A DNA stretch of 60,000 bases from Echinicola marina (GCF_020463795.1 NZ_CP080025.1:1-60000); one strand, 5' to 3'. Counted from the first letter of the stretch, positions 1 to 8,687 are shown. The notes: generated from the sequence alone by a model not told the origin. Translations and numbers: made by a program.

Positions 1-100
1 AGCAAATTTTGATTTTTAATTTAGATTTATTTTCCCCAAATTTGTTGCCCTTCTAGGGTGAAGTAGAGCATCTTTAATTCTTTCTTGTAACCAATTTTAA

Positions 101-1531
101 ATGAGTTCAGAGGCAAAAGCAGTATGGGACGAGTGTTTGCGTGTCATTGAAGATCACGTAAACGACCAAAGTTTTTCCACCTGGTTTAAACCGATAAACC
201 CGGTGAGATTGGACAGTTCAATACTTACCATCCAGGTACCCAGTCAATTTTTTTATGAATGGCTAGAGGACAACTATGTTCAGGTCCTAAAATTGGCCAT
301 CAAGAATGTACTCGGTCCAAACGGAAAGCTTGAATATGCTGTGGTTGTGGATAGAGGAAACTCTCAAAACCAGCCTTATGTGGTCAGCTATCCTCAGGGA
401 AATATCAGCCCCAACAAAAAGAAGGCAGCCGAAAAACTAGAGCAAGAGCAGAGCAAAAGTCCCTTCGATATGAAATCCCTGGACAGTAATGCGCTTTTGC
501 AATCCAACCTGAACCCTAATTACAGCTTCAACTCATATATCGAGGGAGATTGTAACCGCTTGGCCAGATCTGCTGGTTATGCAGTTGCCACCAAACCAGG
601 AGTAACCTCTTTTAACCCATTGATGATATACGGAGGTGTAGGATTAGGAAAAACACACCTGATCCAAGCCATCGGAAATGAAATCAAAAATGGCCCTGAA
701 GAAAAATTTGTACTATATGTCTCCTCTGAAAAGTTTGTAAACCAATTCATGGATTCCATTAAAGACGGGAACATGAAAAGCTTCACCAACTTTTATATGC
801 AAGTGGATGTGCTTATAATTGATGACATCCAGTTTTTGGCCGGTAAGGACAGGACCCAGGAAATGTTTTTCCATATTTTCAACCACCTGCACCAAAACAA
901 GAAGCAGATCATCATGACCTCTGACTGTCCTCCCAAGGACCTAAAAGGCTTGGAAGAAAGGTTACTTTCAAGATTTAAGTGGGGACTGACAGCTGACTTG
1001 CACATGCCTGACTTTGAGACCAGGGTGGCCATCATCAAAAGGAAAATGCAAACCGAGGGTATATATATTCCTGATGATGTAATTGAATACTTGGCCTATA
1101 CAGTCGACACCAATATTCGTGAACTTGAAGGAGTATTGATTTCATTGATCGCCCATGCTTCCCTCAATCGGGTAGAAATAGATCTTGGTTTGGCCAAGAC
1201 TATCATGAAGAATATTGTCAAAGACATTGAAACAGAAGTAGGTATAGACTTTATCCAAAAAACTGTTTCTGATTATTATGGAATAAAACTGGATGACTTA
1301 AAGGCCAAAACCAGAAAAAAGGAGATTGTAGTAGCAAGGCAAGTAGCCATGTATTTCTCCAAAGAATTTACCAATCATTCATTAAAATCCATTGGCTACC
1401 ACTTCGGAGGCAGAGATCACAGTACCGTTATTCACGCTGTACAAACGGTCAACGACCTCATTGAGACAGACACTGCATTTAAGAATGCTATCAATGAACA
1501 AAGGAAAAAATTCAAGATGAGATCATATTAA
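101..1531 (+). CDS. dnaA: Chromosomal replication initiator protein DnaA
   Basis: AAA+ initiator that binds DnaA boxes and opens the replication origin. The 476 residues have the usual family length. Domain I is at about 1-85, a Lys/Gln-rich linker at about 105-120, then the ATPase core with Walker A GGVGLGKTH (178-186) and Walker B ending LIIDD (to 242). The C-terminal DNA-binding signature GRDHSTV is at 437-443. It is the first gene in the window, with only 100 bases upstream, so the sequence was probably rotated to start here. No DnaA-box cluster is visible in those 100 bases. The stop codon runs into a hairpin shared with the convergent lipoprotein gene. Confidence 0.99.
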   Translation: MSSEAKAVWDECLRVIEDHVNDQSFSTWFKPINPVRLDSSILTIQVPSQFFYEWLEDNYVQVLKLAIKNVLGPNGKLEYAVVVDRGNSQNQPYVVSYPQGNISPNKKKAAEKLEQEQSKSPFDMKSLDSNALLQSNLNPNYSFNSYIEGDCNRLARSAGYAVATKPGVTSFNPLMIYGGVGLGKTHLIQAIGNEIKNGPEEKFVLYVSSEKFVNQFMDSIKDGNMKSFTNFYMQVDVLIIDDIQFLAGKDRTQEMFFHIFNHLHQNKKQIIMTSDCPPKDLKGLEERLLSRFKWGLTADLHMPDFETRVAIIKRKMQTEGIYIPDDVIEYLAYTVDTNIRELEGVLISLIAHASLNRVEIDLGLAKTIMKNIVKDIETEVGIDFIQKTVSDYYGIKLDDLKAKTRKKEIVVARQVAMYFSKEFTNHSLKSIGYHFGGRDHSTVIHAVQTVNDLIETDTAFKNAINEQRKKFKMRSY

Positions 1532-1554
1532 AAAGGAGGTTTAACCTCCTTTTT
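1530..1554. terminator. Bidirectional hairpin terminator between dnaA and the DUF3298 gene
   Basis: Arms AAAAAGGAGG (1530-1539) and CCTCCTTTTT (1545-1554) leave a 5-base loop, with A/T tracts on both sides so that it can work in both directions. It overlaps the dnaA stop codon (1529-1531) and touches the stop of the convergent gene (1554-1556). Confidence 0.85.
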
Positions 1555-2333
1555 CATTGTTTAACCACCCCTTCTAAAGCCGACAAAGGGAACTTTAATG
1601 CAGTTTGCCCCATAGAATAAGGTGTGATTTCATAGGTATTGTAAAGCAGAACAAATTCCTCACCTTCATATCCCATTGCAGCTGGAAGGAAAAATGCTCC
1701 ATCATCCAAGAAAAATCTTCCATCATCCTTTAAACTTACCCCTTCTTTTACTTCATGATGCTTTCTAAATGCCTGTTCAGCCATTTCCCTTAGTTTTGCT
1801 TCATCTAAAATTAGATCTTCATTTTTAAGTAAAGACCGCTGCTCCAAATCATAATTTAGGTACTGACTCACATAATTGGGATGAGCGCCTCCTGTGTACG
1901 CACTGTTTAAAAACTCAATAGACACCAAACCTTCCTTCATAAACCCCACTTTGGCCTCAGTTTCGGAATACCATGACTGACTGGAAGTCGGAAACTCTTG
2001 TTTGAAAGCATCAAACTCAACTAAAAAGCCATCTGCCAGCTCATCCAATGAGGGTAGATTATTTGCTTTTTCACCCCACTGCAAATACATCTTTAATTGT
2101 TCAAGCACATGGATATTGAGCAATACATTTGTTGTATCCTCTCCACCACTAAAAGTTGGGTAACTCATTTTCACTTCAGCACAGGATTCTTCCCCATCAG
2201 AACAATTTGACTTTTCAAATGTTTCAATTTTATAGGTCAAAGGCTCCTCTTCAGCTTCTTGCTTTGAAGCATTACAGCCACCTAAAAGTAATCCAATCAT
2301 CAAACATGACCTATGTATGGTTTTCAATCTCAT
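1554..2333 (-). CDS. Lipoprotein with DUF4163/DUF3298 (RsiV-type) domain
   Basis: Predicted exported lipoprotein of unknown role. The start at 2333 gives a classic lipoprotein signal (MRLKTIHR..., lipobox LLGGC) and avoids overlap with meaB; an upstream in-frame start at 2366 would bury the signal and overlap meaB. The C-terminal half has features of the DUF3298 fold found in RsiV-like proteins, including YTGGAHPN and YNTYEITPYSMG. The gene follows meaB by 7 bases on the same strand, so it is probably cotranscribed. In RsiV the domain binds lysozyme; there is no sigma factor here, so that function should not be carried over. Confidence 0.8.
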   Translation of the reverse strand: MRLKTIHRSCLMIGLLLGGCNASKQEAEEEPLTYKIETFEKSNCSDGEESCAEVKMSYPTFSGGEDTTNVLLNIHVLEQLKMYLQWGEKANNLPSLDELADGFLVEFDAFKQEFPTSSQSWYSETEAKVGFMKEGLVSIEFLNSAYTGGAHPNYVSQYLNYDLEQRSLLKNEDLILDEAKLREMAEQAFRKHHEVKEGVSLKDDGRFFLDDGAFFLPAAMGYEGEEFVLLYNTYEITPYSMGQTALKFPLSALEGVVKQ

Positions 2334-2340
2334 TTTTCGT

Positions 2341-3345
2341 CTATTTATTTCGCTTAAAAAAATCATTTACCAAATTTCTTGCCATAGATTGTGGTGAAAA
2401 ACCACCTTCCTTTAAAGAAGGTAAGATACTTTTTATTTTAGCTTGAACATCCTTGTTTTGATAGAACCGAGCCTCCAATATTTGTTGCACATAGGCATAA
2501 AACCAATATTCCCTTTGGTGAAATCGATTTTCATTAAAATGCCCCGAATCATTCATCTTTTTTTCAAATTCCTGTACCACCTGCCATACTTCATCCAAAC
2601 CAACTTGGTTTATGGAAGAGCATTCCATCACTTTGGGCAGCCAACCATCCTCTCTAGCCCCAAAAAACTGACATGCACTTTGCAAAGCCGCCCTGGCCTC
2701 TTCAGCCTTCCCCACCAAGTCTCCGTCCACCTTGGTCAGTACGATAGCATCGGCCATTTCCATAATTCCCCGTTTGATGCCTTGCAGTTCATCACCTGCA
2801 TCTGGTTGTACTAAAAGCAAAAGGAAGTCCACCATTTCATTAACGATAAATTCAGACTGGCCGGCCCCGACGGTTTCCACCAAAATCACATCAAAGCCTG
2901 CCGCCTCACAAAGCAAAATACTCTCCCTGGTCCTAGCCCCCACTCCGCCTAAGCTTTGCGCATTGGGGGAAGGTCTAATAAAAACATTTGAGGCCTTTGA
3001 AAGCAACTCCATCCTCGTCTTGTCACCTAAAATACTTCCCTTTGATTTTTGGCTGCTTGGATCTATGGTAAGCACAGCCAGTCGCTTCCCTCTCTCAACC
3101 AACAATTGTCCAAAATGCTCTATAAAAGTACTTTTCCCCACCCCTCCTGCACCAGTAACTCCAATTCTAATGGAATTCCCTGTGTATTTCATAATCCTAT
3201 CAATCAAGTCCTGTCCCAGTGACTGATCTACCTCCAATTTACTTTCCAGTAGGGTGATGGCCCTACTTAGAATAATCGTATCTTTTGCTAGCAACCCTTG
3301 TTCGTACTCCGACAGTTTCAATCTTTTTCGGTTGGTCATGGACAT
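2341..3345 (-). CDS. meaB: MeaB/ArgK-type G3E GTPase (methylmalonyl-CoA mutase chaperone)
   Basis: GTPase that protects and reloads adenosylcobalamin-dependent methylmalonyl-CoA mutase. At 334 aa it matches the family. P-loop GVTGAGGVGKST is at about 62-73, followed by the switch segment VETVGAGQSE near 155-165 and the base-specificity motif LTKVD near 205. No mutase subunit lies in this window, so the partner must be elsewhere. It sits between a small membrane-anchored protein (33 bases upstream) and a lipoprotein, apparently as one minus-strand transcription unit. A second Met at residue 3 is an equally possible start. Confidence 0.93.
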   Translation of the reverse strand: MSMTNRKRLKLSEYEQGLLAKDTIILSRAITLLESKLEVDQSLGQDLIDRIMKYTGNSIRIGVTGAGGVGKSTFIEHFGQLLVERGKRLAVLTIDPSSQKSKGSILGDKTRMELLSKASNVFIRPSPNAQSLGGVGARTRESILLCEAAGFDVILVETVGAGQSEFIVNEMVDFLLLLVQPDAGDELQGIKRGIMEMADAIVLTKVDGDLVGKAEEARAALQSACQFFGAREDGWLPKVMECSSINQVGLDEVWQVVQEFEKKMNDSGHFNENRFHQREYWFYAYVQQILEARFYQNKDVQAKIKSILPSLKEGGFSPQSMARNLVNDFFKRNK

Positions 3346-3378
3346 AAAAGTGTGTGCTTACTATATTAACAACTTCAA

Positions 3379-3783
3379 TCAATGAAATGGATATTTGACA
3401 AAACCTTCTTCGCCCATAGCCTTTTTTTCAAATTTCCCTAAGCAATATGCATTATACTTTGAATCAAAATAAGGCATGGTCCCACTTACCTTTTTAGGGT
3501 ACTTTCCTTTTGCAGAAAAGAAATAAACCTGCGTATTTCCATATTTGGTATGAGGCATCATCTCCCCATATTTTTCCATTTCTTGCCATAATGTATCAGA
3601 TACAGTGACTAGGTACACCCTTTTAATGGGACCAGTATTATTAAGGTTTCTAAATTTACTAATCTCCGTAAAATCCATCTTCAGGTCTTTTATGCCCGGC
3701 TGCATAAAGGTCTCGACTGATATCCAGACCAATAGTCCCAAAACAGCTAAGGAAATCAAATAAAACAGTTGTTTAGTTTTCAT
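3379..3783 (-). CDS. Small membrane-anchored protein of unknown function
   Basis: 134 residues that I do not recognise. An N-terminal hydrophobic segment (about 7-27) without a lipobox suggests a signal anchor, with the remaining ~105 residues outside the cytoplasm. The body is rich in Tyr, Phe and Lys and has a single Cys near residue 114 (NAYCLGKF). It lies upstream of meaB on the same strand and is divergent from hemJ. It reads as a real gene because the frame fills the space between two well-defined genes and the signal is plausible. Confidence 0.6.
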   Translation of the reverse strand: MKTKQLFYLISLAVLGLLVWISVETFMQPGIKDLKMDFTEISKFRNLNNTGPIKRVYLVTVSDTLWQEMEKYGEMMPHTKYGNTQVYFFSAKGKYPKKVSGTMPYFDSKYNAYCLGKFEKKAMGEEGFVKYPFH

Positions 3784-3837
3784 TATAATCTAAGGTTCTT
3801 CACTCTTAAAACATTAATTTAGGGGAAAAATTTGAAT

Positions 3838-4374
3838 ATGGGGTTTGAATATATCAAAGCACTGCATATTATCTTTATTGTCACATGGTTTGCAGGTCTA
3901 TTCTACATCGTTAGATTGTTTATTTATCAAGTTGAAACCCTCGAGAGGCCTTCTGAAGAACAGCGGTTCCTTAGGCCACAATTGGATATAATGGCCAGAA
4001 GACTTTGGCTGGGCATCACATGGCCCTCCGCTATTCTCACCTTAATTTTTGGTTCTTGGACTTTATATTACCGCTGGGAATATGTAGAATTTGGCTTCAT
4101 GCAGGCCAAATTGGTCTTTGTATTTTTCCTTTATGTCTATCATTTCATCTGCCATAGGATTTACAAAGATCTGCAAAATGGAAACGCTAATTGGACCTCC
4201 ACACAATTAAGGATCTGGAATGAAGTAGCTACGATCATTCTCTTTGCTGTTGTATTCCTGATCGTCATGAAAAGCCTCATCAATATGCTTTGGGGAATCA
4301 TAGGATTGGTACTGTTAAGTGCCCTACTTATGCTTGGCATCAAACTTTACAAAAGATCACGAGAAAGGAACTAA
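3838..4374 (+). CDS. hemJ: HemJ-type protoporphyrinogen IX oxidase (UPF0093/CopD-like)
   Basis: Integral membrane enzyme that oxidises protoporphyrinogen IX to protoporphyrin IX in heme synthesis, replacing HemG/HemY. The start YIKALHIIFIVTWFAGLFY, the loop with LDIMARRLW and the AKLVFVFFLYVYH helix are typical, with about five membrane segments. Start: ATG at 3838 matches the family N terminus; a TTG at 3832 would add two residues and is better spaced from AGGGG at 3821. It leads a plus-strand group with Sco and cytochrome c, which fits a heme/cytochrome oxidase role. Confidence 0.85.
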   Translation: MGFEYIKALHIIFIVTWFAGLFYIVRLFIYQVETLERPSEEQRFLRPQLDIMARRLWLGITWPSAILTLIFGSWTLYYRWEYVEFGFMQAKLVFVFFLYVYHFICHRIYKDLQNGNANWTSTQLRIWNEVATIILFAVVFLIVMKSLINMLWGIIGLVLLSALLMLGIKLYKRSRERN

Positions 4375-4406
4375 TCAATATTTTGAATTGTAGATTATAC
4401 AAAAAA

Positions 4407-5075
4407 ATGCTTAGACACAACCTGACTATTTTCACCCTGTTAGCTTCTATCTTATTGATCTGGAATTGCTCACCAAAAACAGACAATGAAGGCCAACTAC
4501 CTTTTTTGGGCCACAAATACACCGAAGAGAAAACTGTAGATGGCAAAACCATCACGGACACAGTTTACCATACAATCGCCCCATTTTCATTTACGGACCA
4601 AGAAGGAAATACCATCACCAATCAAGACGTTAAAGGAAAAGTATATGTGGCTGATTTTTTCTTTACCTCATGCCCAACTATCTGCCCGGTAATGAAATCC
4701 CAAATGCTACGGGTCTATGAAAAATTCAAAGACAACCCCAGCTTCACCATCCTAAGCCACTCTATAGACCCAACTTATGATACAGTGGAAGTACTAAAAG
4801 ATTATGCAGAAAGGTTAGGTATAGAGGACGCCAGTGCTTGGCATTTTCTTACTGGAGAGCAAGAAAAAATTTTTGAAATAGGGCAAACAAGTTACCTTGC
4901 CACCGCCATGGAGGATAAAAATGAGCCTGGTGGTTTTCTACATAGCGGAGCATTTATCCTGATAGACCAAGAAGGGCATATCAGGGGGGTATATGATGGT
5001 ACGGTTGCGGAACAGGTAAACAAATTAATGAAGGACATTCCAAAAATTTTGAATGCACATGAAAAAGGGGCTTAA
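4407..5075 (+). CDS. SCO1/SenC family copper chaperone lipoprotein
   Basis: Thioredoxin-fold lipoprotein that inserts copper into the CuA centre of cytochrome c oxidase. The start at 4407 gives a lipoprotein signal (MLRHNLTIFTLL..., lipobox IWNCS); the frame is open further upstream but overlaps hemJ. The copper motif is FTSCPTICP (CxxxC), and the third ligand His is in GGFLHSGAF. It lies 32 bases after hemJ and its end overlaps the start of the next cytochrome c gene by 23 bases, so the three genes are probably one operon. No oxidase subunit genes are in the window. Confidence 0.92.
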   Translation: MLRHNLTIFTLLASILLIWNCSPKTDNEGQLPFLGHKYTEEKTVDGKTITDTVYHTIAPFSFTDQEGNTITNQDVKGKVYVADFFFTSCPTICPVMKSQMLRVYEKFKDNPSFTILSHSIDPTYDTVEVLKDYAERLGIEDASAWHFLTGEQEKIFEIGQTSYLATAMEDKNEPGGFLHSGAFILIDQEGHIRGVYDGTVAEQVNKLMKDIPKILNAHEKGA

Positions 5076-5514
5076 GCTGTTCTATATCGGACTTTTCATC
5101 TCCCTGTTTATTGGAGGCTGTCAGGGAAACAAACAAGCTGAAAAGAATCATTTCTCCCTCAATAATATCAAAGACCTAAAAACACGGCAATATGCGATTG
5201 AAGGACAGGTCTTATACGAAAACCACTGTGCCAACTGCCATCAATCTGACGGAACAGGTCTGGGCAGATTGATCCCTCCCCTGAAAAATGCGGACTACCT
5301 CAAAGCAGATATTGGCAGAACCGTAAGGCTGATCAAACATGGCATCAAAGGAGAAATAATTGTCAATGGAGCGGATTACAATAAAGAAATGCCTGCTAAC
5401 CCTGCTTTGACCAATTTGGAAATTGCTGAAATCACTACCTATATCTATACTGCCTTTACAGGTCAAGAAAAAATCATTGAAGTGAATAAGGTCAAAGCAT
5501 TTTTAGAGGAGTAA
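5053..5514 (+). CDS. c-type cytochrome lipoprotein
   Basis: Monoheme cytochrome c anchored by a lipobox (LFIGGC). The heme-binding motif is CANCH, followed by QSDGTGLG; a candidate distal Met ligand is in KEMPANPAL. Two ATG codons (5053 and 5059) are possible; both overlap the 3' end of the Sco gene, which indicates translational coupling. Likely an electron donor to a terminal oxidase served by the Sco protein, by context. It ends in a hairpin shared with the convergent gene. Confidence 0.9.
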   Translation: MHMKKGLKLFYIGLFISLFIGGCQGNKQAEKNHFSLNNIKDLKTRQYAIEGQVLYENHCANCHQSDGTGLGRLIPPLKNADYLKADIGRTVRLIKHGIKGEIIVNGADYNKEMPANPALTNLEIAEITTYIYTAFTGQEKIIEVNKVKAFLEE

Positions 5515-5529
5515 ATTTTTACTCCTCTA
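5504..5529. terminator. Bidirectional terminator with both stop codons inside
   Basis: Arms TAGAGGAGTAAA (5504-5515) and the complementary segment 5517-5529, followed by a T tract. The cytochrome c stop (5512-5514) and the stop of the convergent lipoprotein (5519-5521) both lie within the hairpin. Confidence 0.8.
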
Positions 5530-5959
5530 TTTTTTTAGCTTCTTCCAATGCTTTTTTAATAGCCTCATTTACCTTGGTGACCATTTCCTTCTGCTCATTT
5601 AGATAGATGATAGCTTCTTCTTCCTCCATTTCACTTACATCCGCCTTAAACTGCCTCATCCAAACAAACATCCCCTCATAAGCACCCTCTAAATCTCCCA
5701 CTGCTCCCTTTAACTTCTCTATCCTATCGGTATTATTTACACTATCCTCAAGATGCAATTGTTCTGCTAGGTCCATCAATCTTTTCTGTTCAGATTTCAA
5801 CTCTCCCATCTTTGGCATGACTTCATCATGTATTTGAATCACCTTGTCTTTTAAGGCTTCCTGCTCTGAGACGCCATCACAGGCTATCATAAACGCCACG
5901 CTAATCATTACAAAAACTGCACTTTTGATCATTTTCATATCTCCCATCATTTTCCCCAA
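5519..5959 (-). CDS. Putative coiled-coil lipoprotein, unknown function
   Basis: 146 residues with a lipoprotein signal ending in FMIAC, followed by an almost wholly charged, Glu/Lys/Met-rich helix that should form a coiled coil. Similar Bacteroidota proteins are often labelled viral A-type inclusion protein, a name that reflects coiled-coil similarity and says nothing of function. The start may be Met1, Met4, Met5 or Met8; the shortest gives the most typical signal. It is a stand-alone gene convergent with the cytochrome c gene. Confidence 0.65.
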   Translation of the reverse strand: MGKMMGDMKMIKSAVFVMISVAFMIACDGVSEQEALKDKVIQIHDEVMPKMGELKSEQKRLMDLAEQLHLEDSVNNTDRIEKLKGAVGDLEGAYEGMFVWMRQFKADVSEMEEEEAIIYLNEQKEMVTKVNEAIKKALEEAKKIEE

Positions 5960-6164
5960 ATTTCCCTAATTCAATGATTAGAATGAAATAAAAACCCAAA
6001 TAAATCACATGCGTTTCATCCTTGATCACGCACACACAAATAAGATGAGCAATTGATAGTAATCTATTATCCAAAAACTTATTTTTAACACATAAACCCA
6101 TAGAATCAAACGACCTGCATCTTATTTCTTTTCAACAAGAAACTATCCAATTTAAATCTTTACT

Positions 6165-6986
6165 ATGAAACCATTTTGCTTTGCTCTAGATCAAATTATC
6201 AATAGTGAAAATGCAAGTATGCACCCCATGGACATTGGCTTGATCCGCGGCTATGCTGTATTTGATTTTTTCCGAACCACAAATTACTCCCCCCTATTTC
6301 TAAAAGATTACCTTAAAAGGTTTACCAGTTCAGCCAAAAAGACACATCTCAGCTTAACTTTAGACACCAAACAGTTGGAGTCCGTTATTTTGGAGCTCAT
6401 CAAAAAGAATGACCTTAAGGAAGGCGGTATAAGAATGGTCTTGACGGGAGGAGTTTCTGAGAATCATTTTTCTCCAGACAAAGGGAGCTTGTATATCTTC
6501 TGTGAGGAATTGCTTTTACCCTCACCAGAAAAGTACAACAAAGGTATCAATCTTTTAACAGTAGATTATATTAGGCCTATTCCCGAAATCAAAACTACCA
6601 ATTACGCCTTACCTGTTTACCTTAGCGCTGATTGGAAATCAAAAGGTGTGGAAGATGTACTTTACCATTTTAACGGCATTATATCAGAAAGCTCAAGAAG
6701 TAATATTTTCATTGTTAAAGACGGCCTCATCAGCACACCAAAGGAAAATATTTTATTGGGCATCACAAGAAAAAGAATCCTGGAAATTGAACCGACTATA
6801 GTAGTAAGGGACATTTCATTGCAGGAAGTACTTGAAGCAGATGAAGTATTTATCAGTAGTACCACCAAAAGGATTCTACCTATCACCCAAGTTGATGGCA
6901 AAAACATCGGAAAAGGTATCCCAGGTGATATAACAAAAAGTATTTTTGAGAAATTTTTATCACTGGAAAAAGAAAGCGCCTACTAA
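6165..6986 (+). CDS. Class IV PLP aminotransferase (BCAT / aminodeoxychorismate lyase-like)
   Basis: Fold-type IV PLP enzyme of 273 aa. The N terminus has the family pattern DIGLIRGYAVFDFFRT, the catalytic lysine is K143 in EIKTTNYALP, and the cofactor phosphate loop is in GISESSRSNIF. Branched-chain aminotransferases, D-amino-acid aminotransferases and PabC lyases share this fold. The short length and FFRT resemble the BCAT-like group common in Bacteroidota, but I cannot decide the substrate from sequence alone. It is monocistronic, with a 205-base upstream gap and a strong terminator. Confidence 0.85.
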   Translation: MKPFCFALDQIINSENASMHPMDIGLIRGYAVFDFFRTTNYSPLFLKDYLKRFTSSAKKTHLSLTLDTKQLESVILELIKKNDLKEGGIRMVLTGGVSENHFSPDKGSLYIFCEELLLPSPEKYNKGINLLTVDYIRPIPEIKTTNYALPVYLSADWKSKGVEDVLYHFNGIISESSRSNIFIVKDGLISTPKENILLGITRKRILEIEPTIVVRDISLQEVLEADEVFISSTTKRILPITQVDGKNIGKGIPGDITKSIFEKFLSLEKESAY

Positions 6987-7003
6987 AAAGGCGCTTTCTT
7001 TTT
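6967..7003. terminator. Bidirectional hairpin terminator
   Basis: Arms AAAAAGAAAGCGCC (6967-6980) and GGCGCTTTCTTTTT (6990-7003). The aminotransferase stop codon (6984-6986) is in the loop. It separates this gene from the convergent five-gene operon ending at 7008. Confidence 0.9.
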
Positions 7004-7007
7004 GATC

Positions 7008-7445
7008 TTATAATACCAACTCTGCATCCGTTAAAATATACATGAGTTTTTCTGGATCTTTTTTGTTCAGTTTTAAGGTTCCTTTGACCTTTACCCTCTT
7101 GGAAGTATATTCAATAGGTGTACTTAACATCACTTCCATTACTGTCTCAGGCCCACCGGAGCCGCAAAAATAACATTCCGCTATGGGCAGAGAAGACAAA
7201 ATAATATGCTCAGGCTTAAACATTCCTTCAAAAGGAATAATATATCCCTCTGCAGCCACCTCTTTTCCCTCCAATGATTTTATCTTATCACTAAAAACAG
7301 GCAGGTACAACTCTCCATATTCATCCTCACCAATTTCATAGGTAACCTCAGAAAGATCTTTCCAAACACTTTTCTCAGATTGGGCATGGACATAGCCCAA
7401 TACCCCGATCATCAATACTACTAGTAAACTTAACTTTAATCTCAT
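7008..7445 (-). CDS. Secreted DUF3299 protein with CxxC site
   Basis: 145 residues with a Sec signal (cleavage near VHA-QSE) and a DUF3299-like body. Conserved-looking CYFCG (C91, C94) may bind metal or be redox active, followed by GPETVMEV. It is the last gene of the five-gene operon and follows the ABC permease by 15 bases. DUF3299 genes often lie beside FtsX/LolE-type ABC genes, and some of those loci are zinc-responsive. That link plus the His-rich permease suggests a metal-related role, which is inference. Confidence 0.8.
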   Translation of the reverse strand: MRLKLSLLVVLMIGVLGYVHAQSEKSVWKDLSEVTYEIGEDEYGELYLPVFSDKIKSLEGKEVAAEGYIIPFEGMFKPEHIILSSLPIAECYFCGSGGPETVMEVMLSTPIEYTSKRVKVKGTLKLNKKDPEKLMYILTDAELVL

Positions 7446-7460
7446 TTTTATTCTTCTCTA

Positions 7461-8687
7461 TTATTTGGTCAATTGTTTCGCTATATCTGTCTTATAAGCT
7501 CCCCAAGCTGGAATTAGGGAAGCAAAAATCCCTACGACAATGGCATATACCAAAATCCATGCCTCAGCCTCAAGGAATATCCAAGCTGAAATATTGCTTA
7601 AAGCGCCTTGTTCCTGCCCCATAACCAAAACTGACAGAAAAAGGTGCCCCATGAGTATTCCTACCACCGCACCCAAACCTGTCAAGATAATTCCTTCCAA
7701 AATGATATGCACGAACAATTGCCCTCTGGAAGCCCCTATGGTACGCATAACAGCCAAATCGTATCTACGTTCCTTTAATGAATTATAAAGAGCTATAAAT
7801 ATGCCTAAACCGGCTATAAAAATAATCACAAATGCCAATCCCTTGATAAGCTTTATACCCACCCCCAATAGCTCAAACAGCCTTGAAATCTCAAAAGCTG
7901 GAGAAGCTGCCTGCAATGAACTACGACTATTAATAAACCTGGGCAGTTGTACTGCCGCCATAGGACTTCTATACTGGATCAAAAGGGTAGTAATCTCTCT
8001 ATCTTCATCAGTATCTGGAAACCCTCTTTTGGCCACTGCTTCTTCCATCATATCATGATGGTGTTCCCCTTCTTGGTCATGGGTAAACCAAACTGATTCC
8101 AAGCTAGTCATAATGAGTTTATCCACAACCTTTCCCGAAGCGGCCAATACACCAGTCACAACATAATCATGGTGATCATGCTCATGACTACTGCTCCCAA
8201 TCCCATGAGAGCCCATAAAAGTATCTCCTACCTTAAGCTTTAATTTTTCCGCTACAGCACTTCCCAATACTACATCGAAAGGCTTTTCCCATGCTTGGCC
8301 TGAAACAAAATCAACCTCATAGAGATCCAAATAGTCATGGTTGGTTCCTACAATCCTAAAACCCTTATAATTATCCCCCAAGCCCATAGGAATAGCCTTC
8401 TTGACCAACCTGTTTCTGGAGACTCCCTTGGCTTCCTTCAAATCAATATTTCCTGTCGGAAAATCAATATGGTAAACACTAGAAAGGATCAGTTGCAATG
8501 GACTTCCTTTTGCTCCAATCACCAAGTCCACACCTTTGGCATCCCTGCTCATCTGGTTCTCGAATTGATCCTGAATAAGAATCAAAACAGTAATAATGGC
8601 CAATCCCAATGCCAACAATAAAATATTCAGCCCAGTATTCATGGGCTTTGCTATCAAATATTTCCAACTTAATCGAATCATATTCAT
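7461..8687 (-). CDS. FtsX/MacB/LolE-type ABC transporter permease with His-rich periplasmic domain
   Basis: 408 aa with an N-terminal membrane helix (about 17-40), a large extracytoplasmic domain and three C-terminal helices, the MacB/FtsX layout (four helices). The C-terminal SLKERRYDLAVMRTIGASR is the coupling segment of this family. Unusual are two His clusters in the periplasmic part: SHEHDHHD (about 167-174) and GEHHHDMM (about 207-214). The start overlaps the ATPase stop by 4 bases (ATGA), behind a strong GGGAGGTGA ribosome site; Met3 is an alternative start. It is probably the mechanotransmitting partner of the upstream ATPase. Confidence 0.9.
   Translation of the reverse strand: MNMIRLSWKYLIAKPMNTGLNILLLALGLAIITVLILIQDQFENQMSRDAKGVDLVIGAKGSPLQLILSSVYHIDFPTGNIDLKEAKGVSRNRLVKKAIPMGLGDNYKGFRIVGTNHDYLDLYEVDFVSGQAWEKPFDVVLGSAVAEKLKLKVGDTFMGSHGIGSSSHEHDHHDYVVTGVLAASGKVVDKLIMTSLESVWFTHDQEGEHHHDMMEEAVAKRGFPDTDEDREITTLLIQYRSPMAAVQLPRFINSRSSLQAASPAFEISRLFELLGVGIKLIKGLAFVIIFIAGLGIFIALYNSLKERRYDLAVMRTIGASRGQLFVHIILEGIILTGLGAVVGILMGHLFLSVLVMGQEQGALSNISAWIFLEAEAWILVYAIVVGIFASLIPAWGAYKTDIAKQLTK

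Noticed and set aside
2732-3226. 164-codon frame on the plus strand inside meaB
   Set aside because: It is antisense to a well-supported GTPase gene and has no recognisable domain; a codon-bias shadow.
8107-8123. TTATCCACA sequence matching a DnaA box
   Set aside because: It is a single copy inside the permease coding sequence, as is another at about 22846 in pheT; no cluster or AT-rich unwinding region, so not an origin.
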